A DNA stretch of 64,000 nucleotides from Muribaculaceae bacterium (GCA_009775265.1 VSPG01000001.1:62001-126000); one strand, 5' to 3'. Counted from the first letter of the stretch, positions 34,160 through 42,825 are shown. Translations and numbers: made by a program. Notes: generated by a model from the sequence alone, not told the origin.

Positions 34160-35145
34160 CGGTTGTAAATATCAGTTTTGTATTTTGCAAGGTTTTCCGG
34201 CCGGACGAACCATTCTATGGTCTTGCGCAGTCCTTGCTCGAGTGTGTGCTGTGGGCGCCAGTCGGAGAGAGACGTTATCAATGAATTGTCGCCGCAAAGC
34301 CTGCGTACTTCACTTTTTGAAGGACGCAGACGTTCGGGGTCGGTGACCCATTCCACATCGGCGTCCATTATGCGGGCGATGGTGTGCAGGGTTTCCTCCA
34401 TTGTCACTTCTGTGCCTGTGGCTATGTTTATATCGCGGCCTTCAATGCCTGGTGCCGATGCCAGAGCGATGAATCCGGCGCATGTGTCGGCTACGTAATT
34501 AAAATCGCGGGTAGGGGTGAGGTCGCCGACTTTTATGCGGCGCCGGCCTGCGGCAATTTGTCCGATGATGGTGGGTATGATGGCGCGGGCGCTTTGCCGG
34601 GGGCCGTAGGTGTTGAACGGACGGGCTATCACCACCGGCAGGTCGAATGCATTGTGAAACGAGGCGGCTATGGCGTCGGCTCCTATTTTTGTGGCGGAGT
34701 AGGGACTTTGCGGCTGCCGCGGGTGGTTTTCGCTTATAGGCACCTGAAGGGCGGTTCCGTATACTTCGCTTGTGGAGGTGACGATGATACGTTCCACGCC
34801 TGCGTCGCGCGCGGCCTGGCACATGTTGAGTGTTCCACGGATGTTTGTGTCCACGTAGCTGTCGGGAGCTACATAGCTGTACGGTATGGCGATTAGCGCC
34901 GCGAGGTGGAACACTGTTCCACAGCCACGTGTGATCTCGCGGCAGAAATCGCCGTCGCGGACATCTCCGCTTACTATCTCCAGCTCAGGGTGCTTTACTT
35001 CCTCGAGCCATCCCCAGTGGTTGAACGAGTTGTATTGTGCAAGTGCACGCACCTTGCAGCCCTGCGCGAGCAGAGCTTCCGTGAGGTGCGAGCCTATGAA
35101 TCCGTCGGCGCCGGTTACGAGTACCGGCTTGTTTTTGTTAATCAT
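34156..35145 (-). CDS. legB: NAD-dependent 4,6-dehydratase, LegB type
   Basis: 329-residue extended SDR enzyme. NAD-binding VTGADGFIGSHLTEAL is at the start; the catalytic region STSEVYGTA and YSATKIGADAI gives the YxxxK pair; RPFNTYGPRQSARAIIPTII is highly typical of LegB. The stretch YNSFNHWGWLEEV also agrees. LegB makes the 4-keto-6-deoxy intermediate from a nucleotide GlcNAc (GDP-GlcNAc in Campylobacter) as the first step to legionaminic acid. The following aminotransferase step (LegC) has no gene in this operon; a DegT-type aminotransferase lies at 49347-50486. Confidence 0.87.
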   Translation of the reverse strand: MINKNKPVLVTGADGFIGSHLTEALLAQGCKVRALAQYNSFNHWGWLEEVKHPELEIVSGDVRDGDFCREITRGCGTVFHLAALIAIPYSYVAPDSYVDTNIRGTLNMCQAARDAGVERIIVTSTSEVYGTALQVPISENHPRQPQSPYSATKIGADAIAASFHNAFDLPVVIARPFNTYGPRQSARAIIPTIIGQIAAGRRRIKVGDLTPTRDFNYVADTCAGFIALASAPGIEGRDINIATGTEVTMEETLHTIARIMDADVEWVTDPERLRPSKSEVRRLCGDNSLITSLSDWRPQHTLEQGLRKTIEWFVRPENLAKYKTDIYNR

Positions 35146-35159
35146 CCTTAGGCAAACTC

Positions 35160-35609
35160 TTAGAAAGTCTTTCTGAAGTTATACGTGGCTATAGCGCCTT
35201 CTGCTGTCGTGTGCTGCAGGGTCATGTGTCTGTTGTTGAGAGACAGTATCTGAAGGCTGTTTATTGCATCGGTTTCAAGCAGCAGCCATGTAGGCGCTCT
35301 GTAGATGCCTGTGCCCGGTTCGTTGTTGTCGTCATAGTGTGTGTAATCCAGTTCCATCACGTCGCCGTCGCGCTCCCAGGTGCCGACACTGTAGACCAGC
35401 ATGGTGTGGCGCTCGTCGATAAGCTTTGTCATCACTATTTTGCCTTGAAACTGCATGAACGTATCGTCAGGGCCAATGTCCTGTTTGTCTCCGTCTACGG
35501 TCATCCCGTCAAGCACCCATGTGCCGAACAGCGGCCCGATGTCGCCGTTGTTGTGCGTGCAGCCGAAGCATAACAGGGATATGATGATTAGGTATGCAAA
35601 TCGTGTCAT
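35160..35609 (-). CDS. Small lipoprotein, lipocalin-like
   Basis: 149 residues. Signal peptide with lipobox LLCFGC; lipidated cysteine near residue 19. The sequence then runs GPLFGTWVLDGMTVDGD...MQFQGKIVMTKLIDE...LYSVGTWERDGDVMELDY and ends in beta-strands, resembling the DUF4923/lipocalin-like lipoproteins that begin with an LxGTW motif. No function known. It lies between the barrel gene (14-base gap) and legB (14-base gap) in one operon. Confidence 0.65.
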   Translation of the reverse strand: MTRFAYLIIISLLCFGCTHNNGDIGPLFGTWVLDGMTVDGDKQDIGPDDTFMQFQGKIVMTKLIDERHTMLVYSVGTWERDGDVMELDYTHYDDNNEPGTGIYRAPTWLLLETDAINSLQILSLNNRHMTLQHTTAEGAIATYNFRKTF

Positions 35610-35622
35610 TGAGTTCTGTTCC

Positions 35623-37149
35623 TTATTTTGTTGTTATGCTGCCTGAATACCGCACGCTCAGGCTCATGCCGAATGTGTCGCCGCGCAGGCTGCCTGTGTC
35701 GAATGCCGCCTGTGCTTTGAGAGACAGCCCTTTCAGCAGTCTGTCGGCGCGCCACGTGGCTTCAGCCATCGCAGAGTTGTTTATGAAGCAGTGTGCGCTC
35801 GGGCTGCGTCCCATGCCCCATGCCTGCTGGTAGCTGTACATCAGACGCCAGTCTACATCGTTTCCGATGGCGCCCGCTATGGCGGCATGTACTCCGCGAG
35901 TCATGTTGTGGGCAAACATAGGAGTGCCGTCCAGGTTGTAGACCGGAGAAACAAGGAACGGCGTCGCTATTGCCATGCCGTAGTTGGCGTATGCTCCGTA
36001 CATGTCGTTGTTGTAATAATTGTCGCCCCCTGACGTCCATTGGGTCAGCGATGTGCCGGGATAATCTCCGGGCTCCCAGGGTATCGGGCCGCTTTCGTTG
36101 GTGAAGTCGAGCCATTCTATTGCGGCGTCGGTTATGATTCCGCGTTCGGGGGAGTGGTAGGCTATGCCCCACAGTCCGTCCCATCCGTTGAGTTTTCCGA
36201 GGCCGGAGCCATCGTCCCACGGATTTTGCACGTAGGCTGAAATTTCAGCACCTGAATGCAGGCGGTAGCGGAATTTAAGGTCGATGGAGCCGAGTGACGA
36301 GCCTTTGTAATAGGCATCGCCGTTGCCTTCCATTGGTAAAAACATATCGAAGAAGTCGCGCAGCCCTGCGCCATGCTTTTCTTCGCGCTTCAGTTTTCCT
36401 CGTTCATACCATTTCGTATAGCCTCCGAACAGGCCTCCGGACTGAATGCCTATTGTCGCACTGAACGGCTTTTCCGGATTGGTACGGAAATGGCATCTCT
36501 TATAAGTGTATAAAAGATCGGTGGCGAGCAGGTCGTTGTAGTAGTTGTACTGTTTTAATCGGTATCCGTCGTCGGTGAAGCGACCGTAGCTTATGGCGCC
36601 GTCTATCTGCACCCATCCATTTGTGAACGGAATGTTTTGAAAACCGAGAAATCCTGCTTCCACTCCCGGAATGCCGCGGGCGTTGTTGCTGCGAGCCAAG
36701 TCGCCGGAACTCACGAGCCCGTTGACGAAATACGATTCCGGGTTCTTTTGTCCGACCGTAAGGTAGACCTGTCGGTATTTCACCTCGCCGTACAGTTGCT
36801 GGATGAAAGCCGCTGCGGGGCGTTGACGGCTGTATCCCCATGTGTTGGAGCCGGCATCGTAGCGTTCATAGTCGGTTGCGGAAGAATAATCCGCGGCGAG
36901 CTCGACTCCTGCCGCCCATGAGAAGCGGCTGCCGGTATCAAGTTTTTTTATGGCGCAGATGTCAACCATTGCGGTGTTTTTGCGTGATAATATGCCGTTG
37001 CGCCACGACGCTATCATGCTCGGAGCGAAGTCGCCTGTGGATGCCGCGCCCAATGCTGTCGCCGAATATTCTATTTCTATCGGCTTTGCGGCTGAGGCTG
37101 CAACAGGCGACATGGCGACGAGCAATGCGCTGATAAGTTTTTTTGACAT
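35623..37149 (-). CDS. Outer membrane beta-barrel protein, capsule assembly Wzi-like
   Basis: 508 residues with a signal peptide (cleavage near ASAA, about residue 21) and a large beta-barrel pattern through to the final strand SLSVRYSGSITTK. Segments such as VYLTVGQKNPESYFVNGLVSSGDLARS, GIITDAAIEWLDFTNESGP and YYNNDMYGAYANYGMAIATPFL resemble the Wzi family, which holds capsule polysaccharide at the outer membrane. Position at the head of an operon with sugar-acid genes agrees. Similarity is judged by eye; a generic porin is the alternative. Confidence 0.6.
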   Translation of the reverse strand: MSKKLISALLVAMSPVAASAAKPIEIEYSATALGAASTGDFAPSMIASWRNGILSRKNTAMVDICAIKKLDTGSRFSWAAGVELAADYSSATDYERYDAGSNTWGYSRQRPAAAFIQQLYGEVKYRQVYLTVGQKNPESYFVNGLVSSGDLARSNNARGIPGVEAGFLGFQNIPFTNGWVQIDGAISYGRFTDDGYRLKQYNYYNDLLATDLLYTYKRCHFRTNPEKPFSATIGIQSGGLFGGYTKWYERGKLKREEKHGAGLRDFFDMFLPMEGNGDAYYKGSSLGSIDLKFRYRLHSGAEISAYVQNPWDDGSGLGKLNGWDGLWGIAYHSPERGIITDAAIEWLDFTNESGPIPWEPGDYPGTSLTQWTSGGDNYYNNDMYGAYANYGMAIATPFLVSPVYNLDGTPMFAHNMTRGVHAAIAGAIGNDVDWRLMYSYQQAWGMGRSPSAHCFINNSAMAEATWRADRLLKGLSLKAQAAFDTGSLRGDTFGMSLSVRYSGSITTK

Positions 37150-37169
37150 AACATATGGTTTTCAGCCGT

Positions 37170-37202
37170 CAAAGTTACGAAAAAGCCGTAAATCGGGCGC
37201 AA
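37170..37202 (-). promoter_or_regulatory. Promoter of the Wzi-like/legB/neuB operon
   Basis: Minus strand: TTG at 37202-37200, a 22-base spacer, then TAACTTTG at 37177-37170, a perfect -7 box. Leader about 15-20 bases before the ATG at 37149. Confidence 0.6.
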
Positions 37203-37281
37203 GTCGTTTGCTTAAAAATAGGTAATGGCCTGAAAATTCCTTCCAAATCTTGTCTTGTTGCCAAAAATTAGAGTGTTAATA

Positions 37282-37313
37282 TTTTGTAGGGATGAAAAAA
37301 TATCGTACCTTTG
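37282..37313 (+). promoter_or_regulatory. Promoter of rpsP
   Basis: TTTTG at 37282-37286, 19-base spacer, TACCTTTG at 37306-37313: a textbook Bacteroidota promoter. Leader of about 42 bases, A-rich before the ATG at 37362, as usual for highly expressed genes of this phylum. Confidence 0.8.
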
Positions 37314-37361
37314 CGCCGCAAAACAATACAAAACCAACCAACAAACTCATTATTAACTTTT

Positions 37362-37901
37362 ATGGCAACAAAGATTAGATTGCAACGTCATGGTCGCAAG
37401 AACTATGCGTTCTATCCTATTGTTATCGCCGATAGCAGGGCACCACGAGATGGTAGATTTATTGAAAGGATAGGTTCCTATAATCCGAACACTAATCCTG
37501 CTACAATTACTCTCAACTTCGAACGGGCTTTGTATTGGGTTAACGTCGGTGCTCAACCCACCGATACAGTGCGCACCATCCTCTCCGACGAGGGAGTTCT
37601 GCTGATGAAGCATCTGCAGGGCGGTGTGAAAAAAGGCGCTTTCGACGAAGCTGAAGCTCAGCGCCGCTTTGACGAATGGAAGTCCAAGAAAGTAGCCAAA
37701 GTGGCCGCTTTGAAATCGTCCATGGCCGACAACAGCCAGAAAGCTGCTGCTGCCCGTCTTGAGGAAGAACAGGCTAAGAACAAGGCTAAAGCCGAACTCG
37801 TAGCCAAAAAGAAAGCCGAACTTGCCGCAGCCAAGGCTGAAGCAGAAGCAGCAGCCGCTGCCGAAGAAGCTCCTGCCGCTGAAGAAGCTGCCGCAGAATA
37901 A
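37362..37901 (+). CDS. rpsP: Small ribosomal subunit protein bS16
   Basis: 179 residues. The first ~80 are the conserved bS16 domain (ATKIRLQRHGRKNYAFYPIVIADSR-like start, RIGSYNPNTNP). The remainder is a long extension, first basic and helical, then almost only Ala, Glu and Lys, ending EEAAAE; such tails are usual in Bacteroidales bS16. Binds 16S rRNA in the 30S subunit. The start at 37362 follows the promoter; the longer frame from 37311 would begin inside the -7 box. Confidence 0.97.
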   Translation: MATKIRLQRHGRKNYAFYPIVIADSRAPRDGRFIERIGSYNPNTNPATITLNFERALYWVNVGAQPTDTVRTILSDEGVLLMKHLQGGVKKGAFDEAEAQRRFDEWKSKKVAKVAALKSSMADNSQKAAAARLEEEQAKNKAKAELVAKKKAELAAAKAEAEAAAAAEEAPAAEEAAAE

Positions 37902-37978
37902 TCCGCTCCCGCGGCAGCCGTGCCGCATGGATGACGGATGTCCGGGCACGCGCCACGGATGTTCCCCTTAGAGCACAG

Positions 37979-38013
37979 GAGGGTGTGTTAGCCTACGTAG
38001 CTGACGCACCCTC
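37979..38013 (+). terminator. Hairpin between rpsP and ileS
   Basis: 14-bp stem with two G-T pairs: GAGGGTGTGTTAGC (37979-37992) with GCTGACGCACCCTC (38000-38013), loop CTACGTA. 77 bases after the rpsP stop and 45 before ileS. No strong T-run; terminator or leader structure of ileS. Confidence 0.5.
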
Positions 38014-38058
38014 TATTGCTTTCAATATAGAATTTTCCACGCTTCAAATATCCTCTTA

Positions 38059-41000
38059 ATGAAGAGATTCAAAGAATACAGCGGCATAAACTTTGCCGAA
38101 GTGAACCGCGAAATGCTCGCCGACTGGAATGCGGGCGACTTGTTCGGGCGTACTCTTGCTGCGCGTGAGGGTGCTCCTTCATTTGTGTTTTACGAAGGCC
38201 CGCCTTCGGCCAACGGCAAGCCAGGCATTCATCATGTCATTGCCCGAACCATAAAGGATATGGTGTGCCGCTATAAAACAATGAGAGGCTATCAGGTCAA
38301 GCGTAAAGCCGGATGGGACACCCATGGCCTGCCTGTGGAACTTGGCGTGGAAAAGAATCTCGGAATCAAGAAAGAAGACATAGGCACCAAAATAAGCGTA
38401 GACGATTATAATGCCGCCTGTCGTGCCGAGGTGATGAAATACACCCGTGAGTGGACGGAACTTACCAACAAGATGGGCTATTGGGTGGATCTCGAGAATC
38501 CCTATATCACTTACGATAACCGCTATATAGAGAGCGTGTGGTGGCTTCTCGCACAGTTGTACAAAAAGAATTATCTTTATAAAGGCTATACTATCCAGCC
38601 GTATTCTCCGATGGCGGGTACGGGCTTGAGTTCGCATGAACTGAACCAGCCCGGATGCTATCGCGATGTTAAAGACACCACCTGCATAGCTCAGTTCCGT
38701 ATTACAGATCCGAAAGAAGACATGCTGGGGTGGGGCGCGCCTTATTTCCTGGCCTGGACGACTACGCCGTGGACTCTGCCGTCGAACTGCGCTCTCTGCG
38801 TGGGGCCGTCGATTGATTATTGCGCGGTGCGTACGTTTAATCCCTATAATGGCGAGAAGATTACAGTAGTGGTGGCGGAAGCCCTCCTTGACAGTATTTT
38901 CAAGCCGGGAGCCAATGAGCTTAAACTTGAGGATTACAAGACCGGAGACAAACTCGTGCCTTACGAAGTGGTGGCGCGCTATAAGGGCGGCGACCTCACC
39001 GGCATGCATTACGAGCAGCTTATCCCGTGGGTCAACCCCGGAGAAGGGGCTTTCCGTGTAATTCCCGGCGATTATGTGACGGTGGAAGACGGCACGGGCA
39101 TCGTGCATATTGCAGGCACTTTCGGCGCTGATGACAAACGTGTGTCGCAGCAGAACGGCGTGCCGGCGCTTACGCTTGTGGACAAGGACGGAAACGTCCG
39201 TCCTATGGTGGATATGCGTGGCCGCTTTTATCTTCTTAGCGACCTTGACCCGAAATTCGTTGCCGATTTTGTGGACGAACAGGCCTATGGCCTTTGGCAG
39301 GGTAAATTTGTCAAAAATGCGTACAATCCTGATGCGGATGCCGATACTCCGACACTCGATGTCGAGATATGCCTTGACCTTAAATCGTCAGGCAAACTGT
39401 TCCGCATGGAGAAGCATACCCACAACTATCCCCACTGCTGGCGCACGGATGCTCCTGTAATCTATTATCCTCTCGACAGCTGGTTTATCCGCACTACCGC
39501 TGCCCGCGAGCGCATGATGGAACTCAACGACACCATAAAGTGGAAGCCTGCTTCGACCGGTACCGGACGTTTTGGAAAATGGCTTGAGAATCTTCAGGAC
39601 TGGAATCTTTCGCGTAGCCGCTACTGGGGCACTCCGTTGCCCATATGGCGTACGGAAGATGGCCGTGAGGAACTCTGCATAGAATCTGTAGCCATGCTTT
39701 ACGACGAACTTGAAAAAGCTGTCGTAGCAGGTGTGATGTCAAGCAATCCATTGAAAGATAAAGGCTTTGTGCCGGGCGATTACAGCAAGGAAAATTATGA
39801 ACTCATAGATTTGCATCGTCCGTATGTGGATGACTTCGTCCTCGTTTCTCCTTCTGGCAAACCTATGCGACGCGAACTCGACCTCGTGGATGTGTGGTTC
39901 GATTCAGGCTCGATGCCGTATGCCCAGTTGCATTATCCGTTTGAAAACAAGGAGGCTATAGATAGCGGCAGCTATTATCCTGCCGATTTTATCGCGGAGG
40001 GTGTCGATCAGACTCGCGGATGGTTCTTTACGCTTCACGCCATAGCCACGATGGTATTTGATTCGGTGGCTTACCGTGCAGTGATTTCCAACGGGCTTGT
40101 GCTGGACAAGTTCGGAGAGAAGATGTCGAAGCACAAGGGCAATACCGTGGATCCTTTCATGGAAATTGACCGCTTCGGAAGTGACCCGCTGCGCTGGTAC
40201 ATGATTTCAAATTCATCGCCGTGGGACAACCTCAAGTACGATTCCGACGGTATCACCGAAGTCAGCCACAAGTTGTTCTCCACGCTGTACAATACCTATA
40301 GTTTCTTTTCGCTTTATGCCAATGTGGACGGGTTCACGGCAACGGAAGACGTGGTGCCCGTGGAGGAACGTCCTGAAATAGACCGCTGGATTCTGTCGCT
40401 GCTCAATACTCTAGTGGCTGACTGCACCGAAGCGCTTGACGACTACGAGCCGACCCGTGCGGCACGTGCCATAGGAGAATTTGTAAACGACAACCTGTCC
40501 AACTGGTATGTGCGTCTCAACCGCAAACGTTTCTGGGGAGGCGAGATGACGCGCGACAAACTGGCCGCGTATCAGACTCTTTATACCTGCCTTTGCACAA
40601 TAGCGCGTCTGATGGCTCCTGTATCGCCGTTCTTCTCCGACCGCCTTTACCGTGACCTCACCGGTGAGGAGTCGGTGCACCTCGCTTTTTGGCCTGATGT
40701 GGACAACGGGTTGATAGACAAAGAACTCGAACGCCACATGGCCACTGCTCAGACTGTCACATCCATGGTGCTTGCTCTCCGACGGAAGGTAAACATCAAG
40801 GTGCGTCAGCCGCTGAGCACTCTGCTCATTCCGGAAGCCGCAGGCGTGGATACGTCGCTTCCTGCAAGTATCCGCGAACTCGTGCTGACCGAAGTGAACA
40901 TAAAGGATATTAAGACTATAGGCGCCGACGAAGGTTTCCTCGTGAAGCGAGTGAAACCCGATTTCAAAAAACTCGGTCCGAAATTCGGCAAGCTTATGAA

Positions 41001-41472
41001 ATCCGTTGCGGCTGCTATTGCTGCTCTTGACCAGCAGGGAATATCCCGTCTGGAACGCGAGGGGCAGATAGAACTCGATGCGGTGGAAGGCGGTGCGGTC
41101 GTAGCATTGTCCGATGTGGAAATTATTTCGGAGGACATGCCGGGCTGGATTGTTGCCAACGAAGGAAACATTACGGTGGCTTTGGATGTTACTCTTACAC
41201 CCGAACTTCTCAACGAAGGTCGTGCGCGAGAAATAATCAACCGAATCCAGAACATACGAAAGAACCGCAATTACGACATTACCGACCGCATAAAGCTCGT
41301 ATTTGAACCAAGCGGAATAGTGGATGGAGTGCTTGCAGGATACGCCGATTATATCGGCCGTCAGGTTTTGGCCGAGGCAGTGGTTGCCGGAGCGGTGGAT
41401 GCTTCTTCGGAAACAGTGGAGGTTCTCGCCATTGACGACGCGGAAGTGAAGGTCGACATCACGTTAAATTAA
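38059..41472 (+). CDS. ileS: Isoleucyl-tRNA synthetase
   Basis: 1137 residues, the longer IleRS form. The HIGH signature is GPPSANGKPGIHHVIART at about residues 49-66, the editing domain includes LAWTTTPWTLPSNCAL at about 233, and the KMSKS loop KMSKHKGNTVDP lies at about 688. No C-terminal zinc-finger cysteines are seen, as in eukaryotic-type IleRS, which are often less sensitive to mupirocin. First gene of the ileS-dksA-lspA-DUF4296 run. No clear promoter box was found in the 157-base gap. Confidence 0.98.
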   Translation: MKRFKEYSGINFAEVNREMLADWNAGDLFGRTLAAREGAPSFVFYEGPPSANGKPGIHHVIARTIKDMVCRYKTMRGYQVKRKAGWDTHGLPVELGVEKNLGIKKEDIGTKISVDDYNAACRAEVMKYTREWTELTNKMGYWVDLENPYITYDNRYIESVWWLLAQLYKKNYLYKGYTIQPYSPMAGTGLSSHELNQPGCYRDVKDTTCIAQFRITDPKEDMLGWGAPYFLAWTTTPWTLPSNCALCVGPSIDYCAVRTFNPYNGEKITVVVAEALLDSIFKPGANELKLEDYKTGDKLVPYEVVARYKGGDLTGMHYEQLIPWVNPGEGAFRVIPGDYVTVEDGTGIVHIAGTFGADDKRVSQQNGVPALTLVDKDGNVRPMVDMRGRFYLLSDLDPKFVADFVDEQAYGLWQGKFVKNAYNPDADADTPTLDVEICLDLKSSGKLFRMEKHTHNYPHCWRTDAPVIYYPLDSWFIRTTAARERMMELNDTIKWKPASTGTGRFGKWLENLQDWNLSRSRYWGTPLPIWRTEDGREELCIESVAMLYDELEKAVVAGVMSSNPLKDKGFVPGDYSKENYELIDLHRPYVDDFVLVSPSGKPMRRELDLVDVWFDSGSMPYAQLHYPFENKEAIDSGSYYPADFIAEGVDQTRGWFFTLHAIATMVFDSVAYRAVISNGLVLDKFGEKMSKHKGNTVDPFMEIDRFGSDPLRWYMISNSSPWDNLKYDSDGITEVSHKLFSTLYNTYSFFSLYANVDGFTATEDVVPVEERPEIDRWILSLLNTLVADCTEALDDYEPTRAARAIGEFVNDNLSNWYVRLNRKRFWGGEMTRDKLAAYQTLYTCLCTIARLMAPVSPFFSDRLYRDLTGEESVHLAFWPDVDNGLIDKELERHMATAQTVTSMVLALRRKVNIKVRQPLSTLLIPEAAGVDTSLPASIRELVLTEVNIKDIKTIGADEGFLVKRVKPDFKKLGPKFGKLMKSVAAAIAALDQQGISRLEREGQIELDAVEGGAVVALSDVEIISEDMPGWIVANEGNITVALDVTLTPELLNEGRAREIINRIQNIRKNRNYDITDRIKLVFEPSGIVDGVLAGYADYIGRQVLAEAVVAGAVDASSETVEVLAIDDAEVKVDITLN

Positions 41473-41485
41473 TTGAATTCACATT

Positions 41486-41869
41486 ATGGCCGATAAGACA
41501 AGGTACTCCGACGAGGAGCTGCAGGAATTCAAAGAACTGATTCTTGCCAAGATAGAAAAAGCACAGCATGAGTATGACACTCTGCGCGCCTCGCTTAGAA
41601 ACAGCGATGGCAATGATGTTGCCGACACTTCACCTACTTTCAAGGTGCTTGAAGAAGGCGCTTATACGCTTGGAAAGGAAGAAGCCGCGCGCCTTGCCGA
41701 ACGGCAGCGCCAGTTCATACAGAAATTGCAGGCGGCTCTCGTCCGCATTGAAAACAAGACGTATGGCGTATGCCGTGCCACAGGCCAGCTTATTCCAAAA
41801 GAACGTCTGCGCGCGGTGCCTCACGCCACGTTGAGCATCGACGGCAAGCAGGACAAAAACAAGCGTTGA
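41486..41869 (+). CDS. TraR/DksA-family protein with reduced zinc finger
   Basis: 127 residues: N-terminal helical hairpin (EELQEFKELILAKIEKAQHEYDTLRASL) and C-terminal DksA-type domain YGVCRATGQLIPKERLRAVPHATLSI. In the standard C4 zinc finger four cysteines bind zinc; here only the first (C101 region) remains, the others being replaced. This reduced form is common in Bacteroidota. Family members bind the RNA polymerase secondary channel; activity here is inferred. Its stop TGA overlaps an ATG (TGATG) that was the ancestral lspA start before a repeat element inserted (see 41879-42199). Confidence 0.87.
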   Translation: MADKTRYSDEELQEFKELILAKIEKAQHEYDTLRASLRNSDGNDVADTSPTFKVLEEGAYTLGKEEAARLAERQRQFIQKLQAALVRIENKTYGVCRATGQLIPKERLRAVPHATLSIDGKQDKNKR

Positions 41870-41878
41870 TGAGACTTA

Positions 41879-42199
41879 GAGGGTGTTTCATAACAAAAGT
41901 TAAATCCTGAGTGGTGTGTCTTTTGATTAACCGACTGATTGTGAGGAGGGAACATGGCGGTGCTATGTGACAGACGAGCAGCAGCGGGTTAACAAAAGAG
42001 ACACCAAATGGGTGGTAACTTCAAAAAACCTTGACAAAATGAAACGTATAAATGACATAAAGATAGTATTTTGTCTGCGGCTTTTGAGCGGATTCGGACC
42101 TGTGCCTCAGTCAGATAGCCCGCTATGCTCCTTCAGCCCAGACCCAAACCCATCTCAAAATCCACAGTTCAGGATTTAACTTTTTAATGAAACACCCTC
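41879..42199 (+). mobile_element. MITE-like element, family B (321 bp), inserted at the 5' end of lspA
   Basis: Terminal inverted repeats of 31-32 bp (41879-41910 and 42169-42199) begin GAGGGTGTTTCAT and end GTTAAATCCTGA, with two small differences. Flanks are TTA on both sides (41876-41878, 42200-42202). Inside lie a 12-codon frame behind GAGGAGG (41954-41992) and a long imperfect stem (42082-42160) whose apex holds ATAGCCCGCTATGCTCCTTC, shared with family A elements although stem and termini differ. No transposase. Removing the element and one TTA gives ATG-AGA-CTT-AGC-AAA-GGC, an intact lspA start overlapping the dksA stop. The current lspA ATG (42187) lies in the right terminal repeat. 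Confidence 0.88.
41954..41992 (+). CDS. 12-codon reading frame in MITE B
   Basis: ATG GCG GTG CTA TGT GAC ... GGT TAA, encoding MAVLCDRRAAAG, four bases behind AGGAGG. The family A copy at 43883-44193 has a frame of the same length at the same place, MGCHCDRRVNVR. Shared are M1, C5, D6, R7 and R8, with different codons for R7. The first 16-17 bases also form a hairpin with compensatory changes between copies, so this may be a conserved RNA structure and not a translated peptide. No such peptide is known to me. Confidence 0.35.
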   Translation: MAVLCDRRAAAG

Positions 42200-42825
42200 T
42201 TAGCAAAGGCGCACTTGCCGCTATTATAATAATTCTGGTGGTAGTGCTCGACCAATGGCTGAAATTTTGGGTCAAAACCACGTTTTATCTTGGTGAAGAC
42301 CTTGAAATTCTGCCATTCTTCCATCTGCGATTTGTGCAGAACCCCGGCATGGCATTCGGAATGGAGCTTGGGAGCAAGTTGTTCCTGACGTTGTTCCGCA
42401 TAGTTGTCACCGCCATAGGTTTTTGGTATATCGCGCGCCAGTGTGCCCGCGACAATGTGCCTCATGGCTATGTGGCGTGCGTGGCACTTGTCGTTGCGGG
42501 TGCGTTGGGCAATATCATAGACTGCATGTTCTATGGCGAGATATTCACTAATCCGTACCCGCCGCAAGTGGCCGAAATTGTGCCGTTCGGCAATGGCTAC
42601 GGCACTCTTTTCTACGGGCTTGTAGTAGACATGCTTTATTTTCCGCTGTTTGCTTTTACTTGGCCTGATTGGCTTCCATGGCTCGGCGGTCGTGAATTTT
42701 CGTTTTTCGACCCTGTGTTCAATATTGCCGACGCTGCGATTTCCGTGGGAATGATTGCAATAATATTGTTCTACTCAAAATTCCTGTTGGCTTCCGACAA
42801 GGCTGACGGGACCGGCGAAGGATGA
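42187..42825 (+). CDS. lspA: Lipoprotein signal peptidase (signal peptidase II)
   Basis: 212-residue membrane protein with four transmembrane helices. The family motifs are VVVLDQWLKFWVK near residue 18, VQNPGMAFGM at about 53, GNIIDCMFYG and FNIADAAISVG, the last two carrying the two catalytic aspartates. It cleaves prolipoprotein signal peptides after lipidation, in the inner membrane. The first five codons (MKHPL) come from the terminal repeat of the MITE; the ancestral N-terminus would have been MRLSKG. Ends in ATGA overlap with the DUF4296 gene. Confidence 0.96.
   Translation: MKHPLSKGALAAIIIILVVVLDQWLKFWVKTTFYLGEDLEILPFFHLRFVQNPGMAFGMELGSKLFLTLFRIVVTAIGFWYIARQCARDNVPHGYVACVALVVAGALGNIIDCMFYGEIFTNPYPPQVAEIVPFGNGYGTLFYGLVVDMLYFPLFAFTWPDWLPWLGGREFSFFDPVFNIADAAISVGMIAIILFYSKFLLASDKADGTGEG

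Noticed and set aside
34800..34940. TGTTCCAC and CACGTGTG sequences in legB as further parS-like sites
   Set aside because: They are incomplete, inside a coding region and explained by codons.
42031..42053. TTGACA and TATAAA in MITE B as a sigma-70 type promoter for lspA
   Set aside because: The spacing is only about 10 bases and Bacteroidota use a different promoter pattern; no good TAnnTTTG with -33 box was found in the element.
41967..42179. 70-codon open frame inside MITE B beginning with GTG
   Set aside because: It overlaps the 12-codon frame in another reading, runs through the stem structure and the terminal repeat, and the equivalent frame in MITE A copy 2 stops after five codons.
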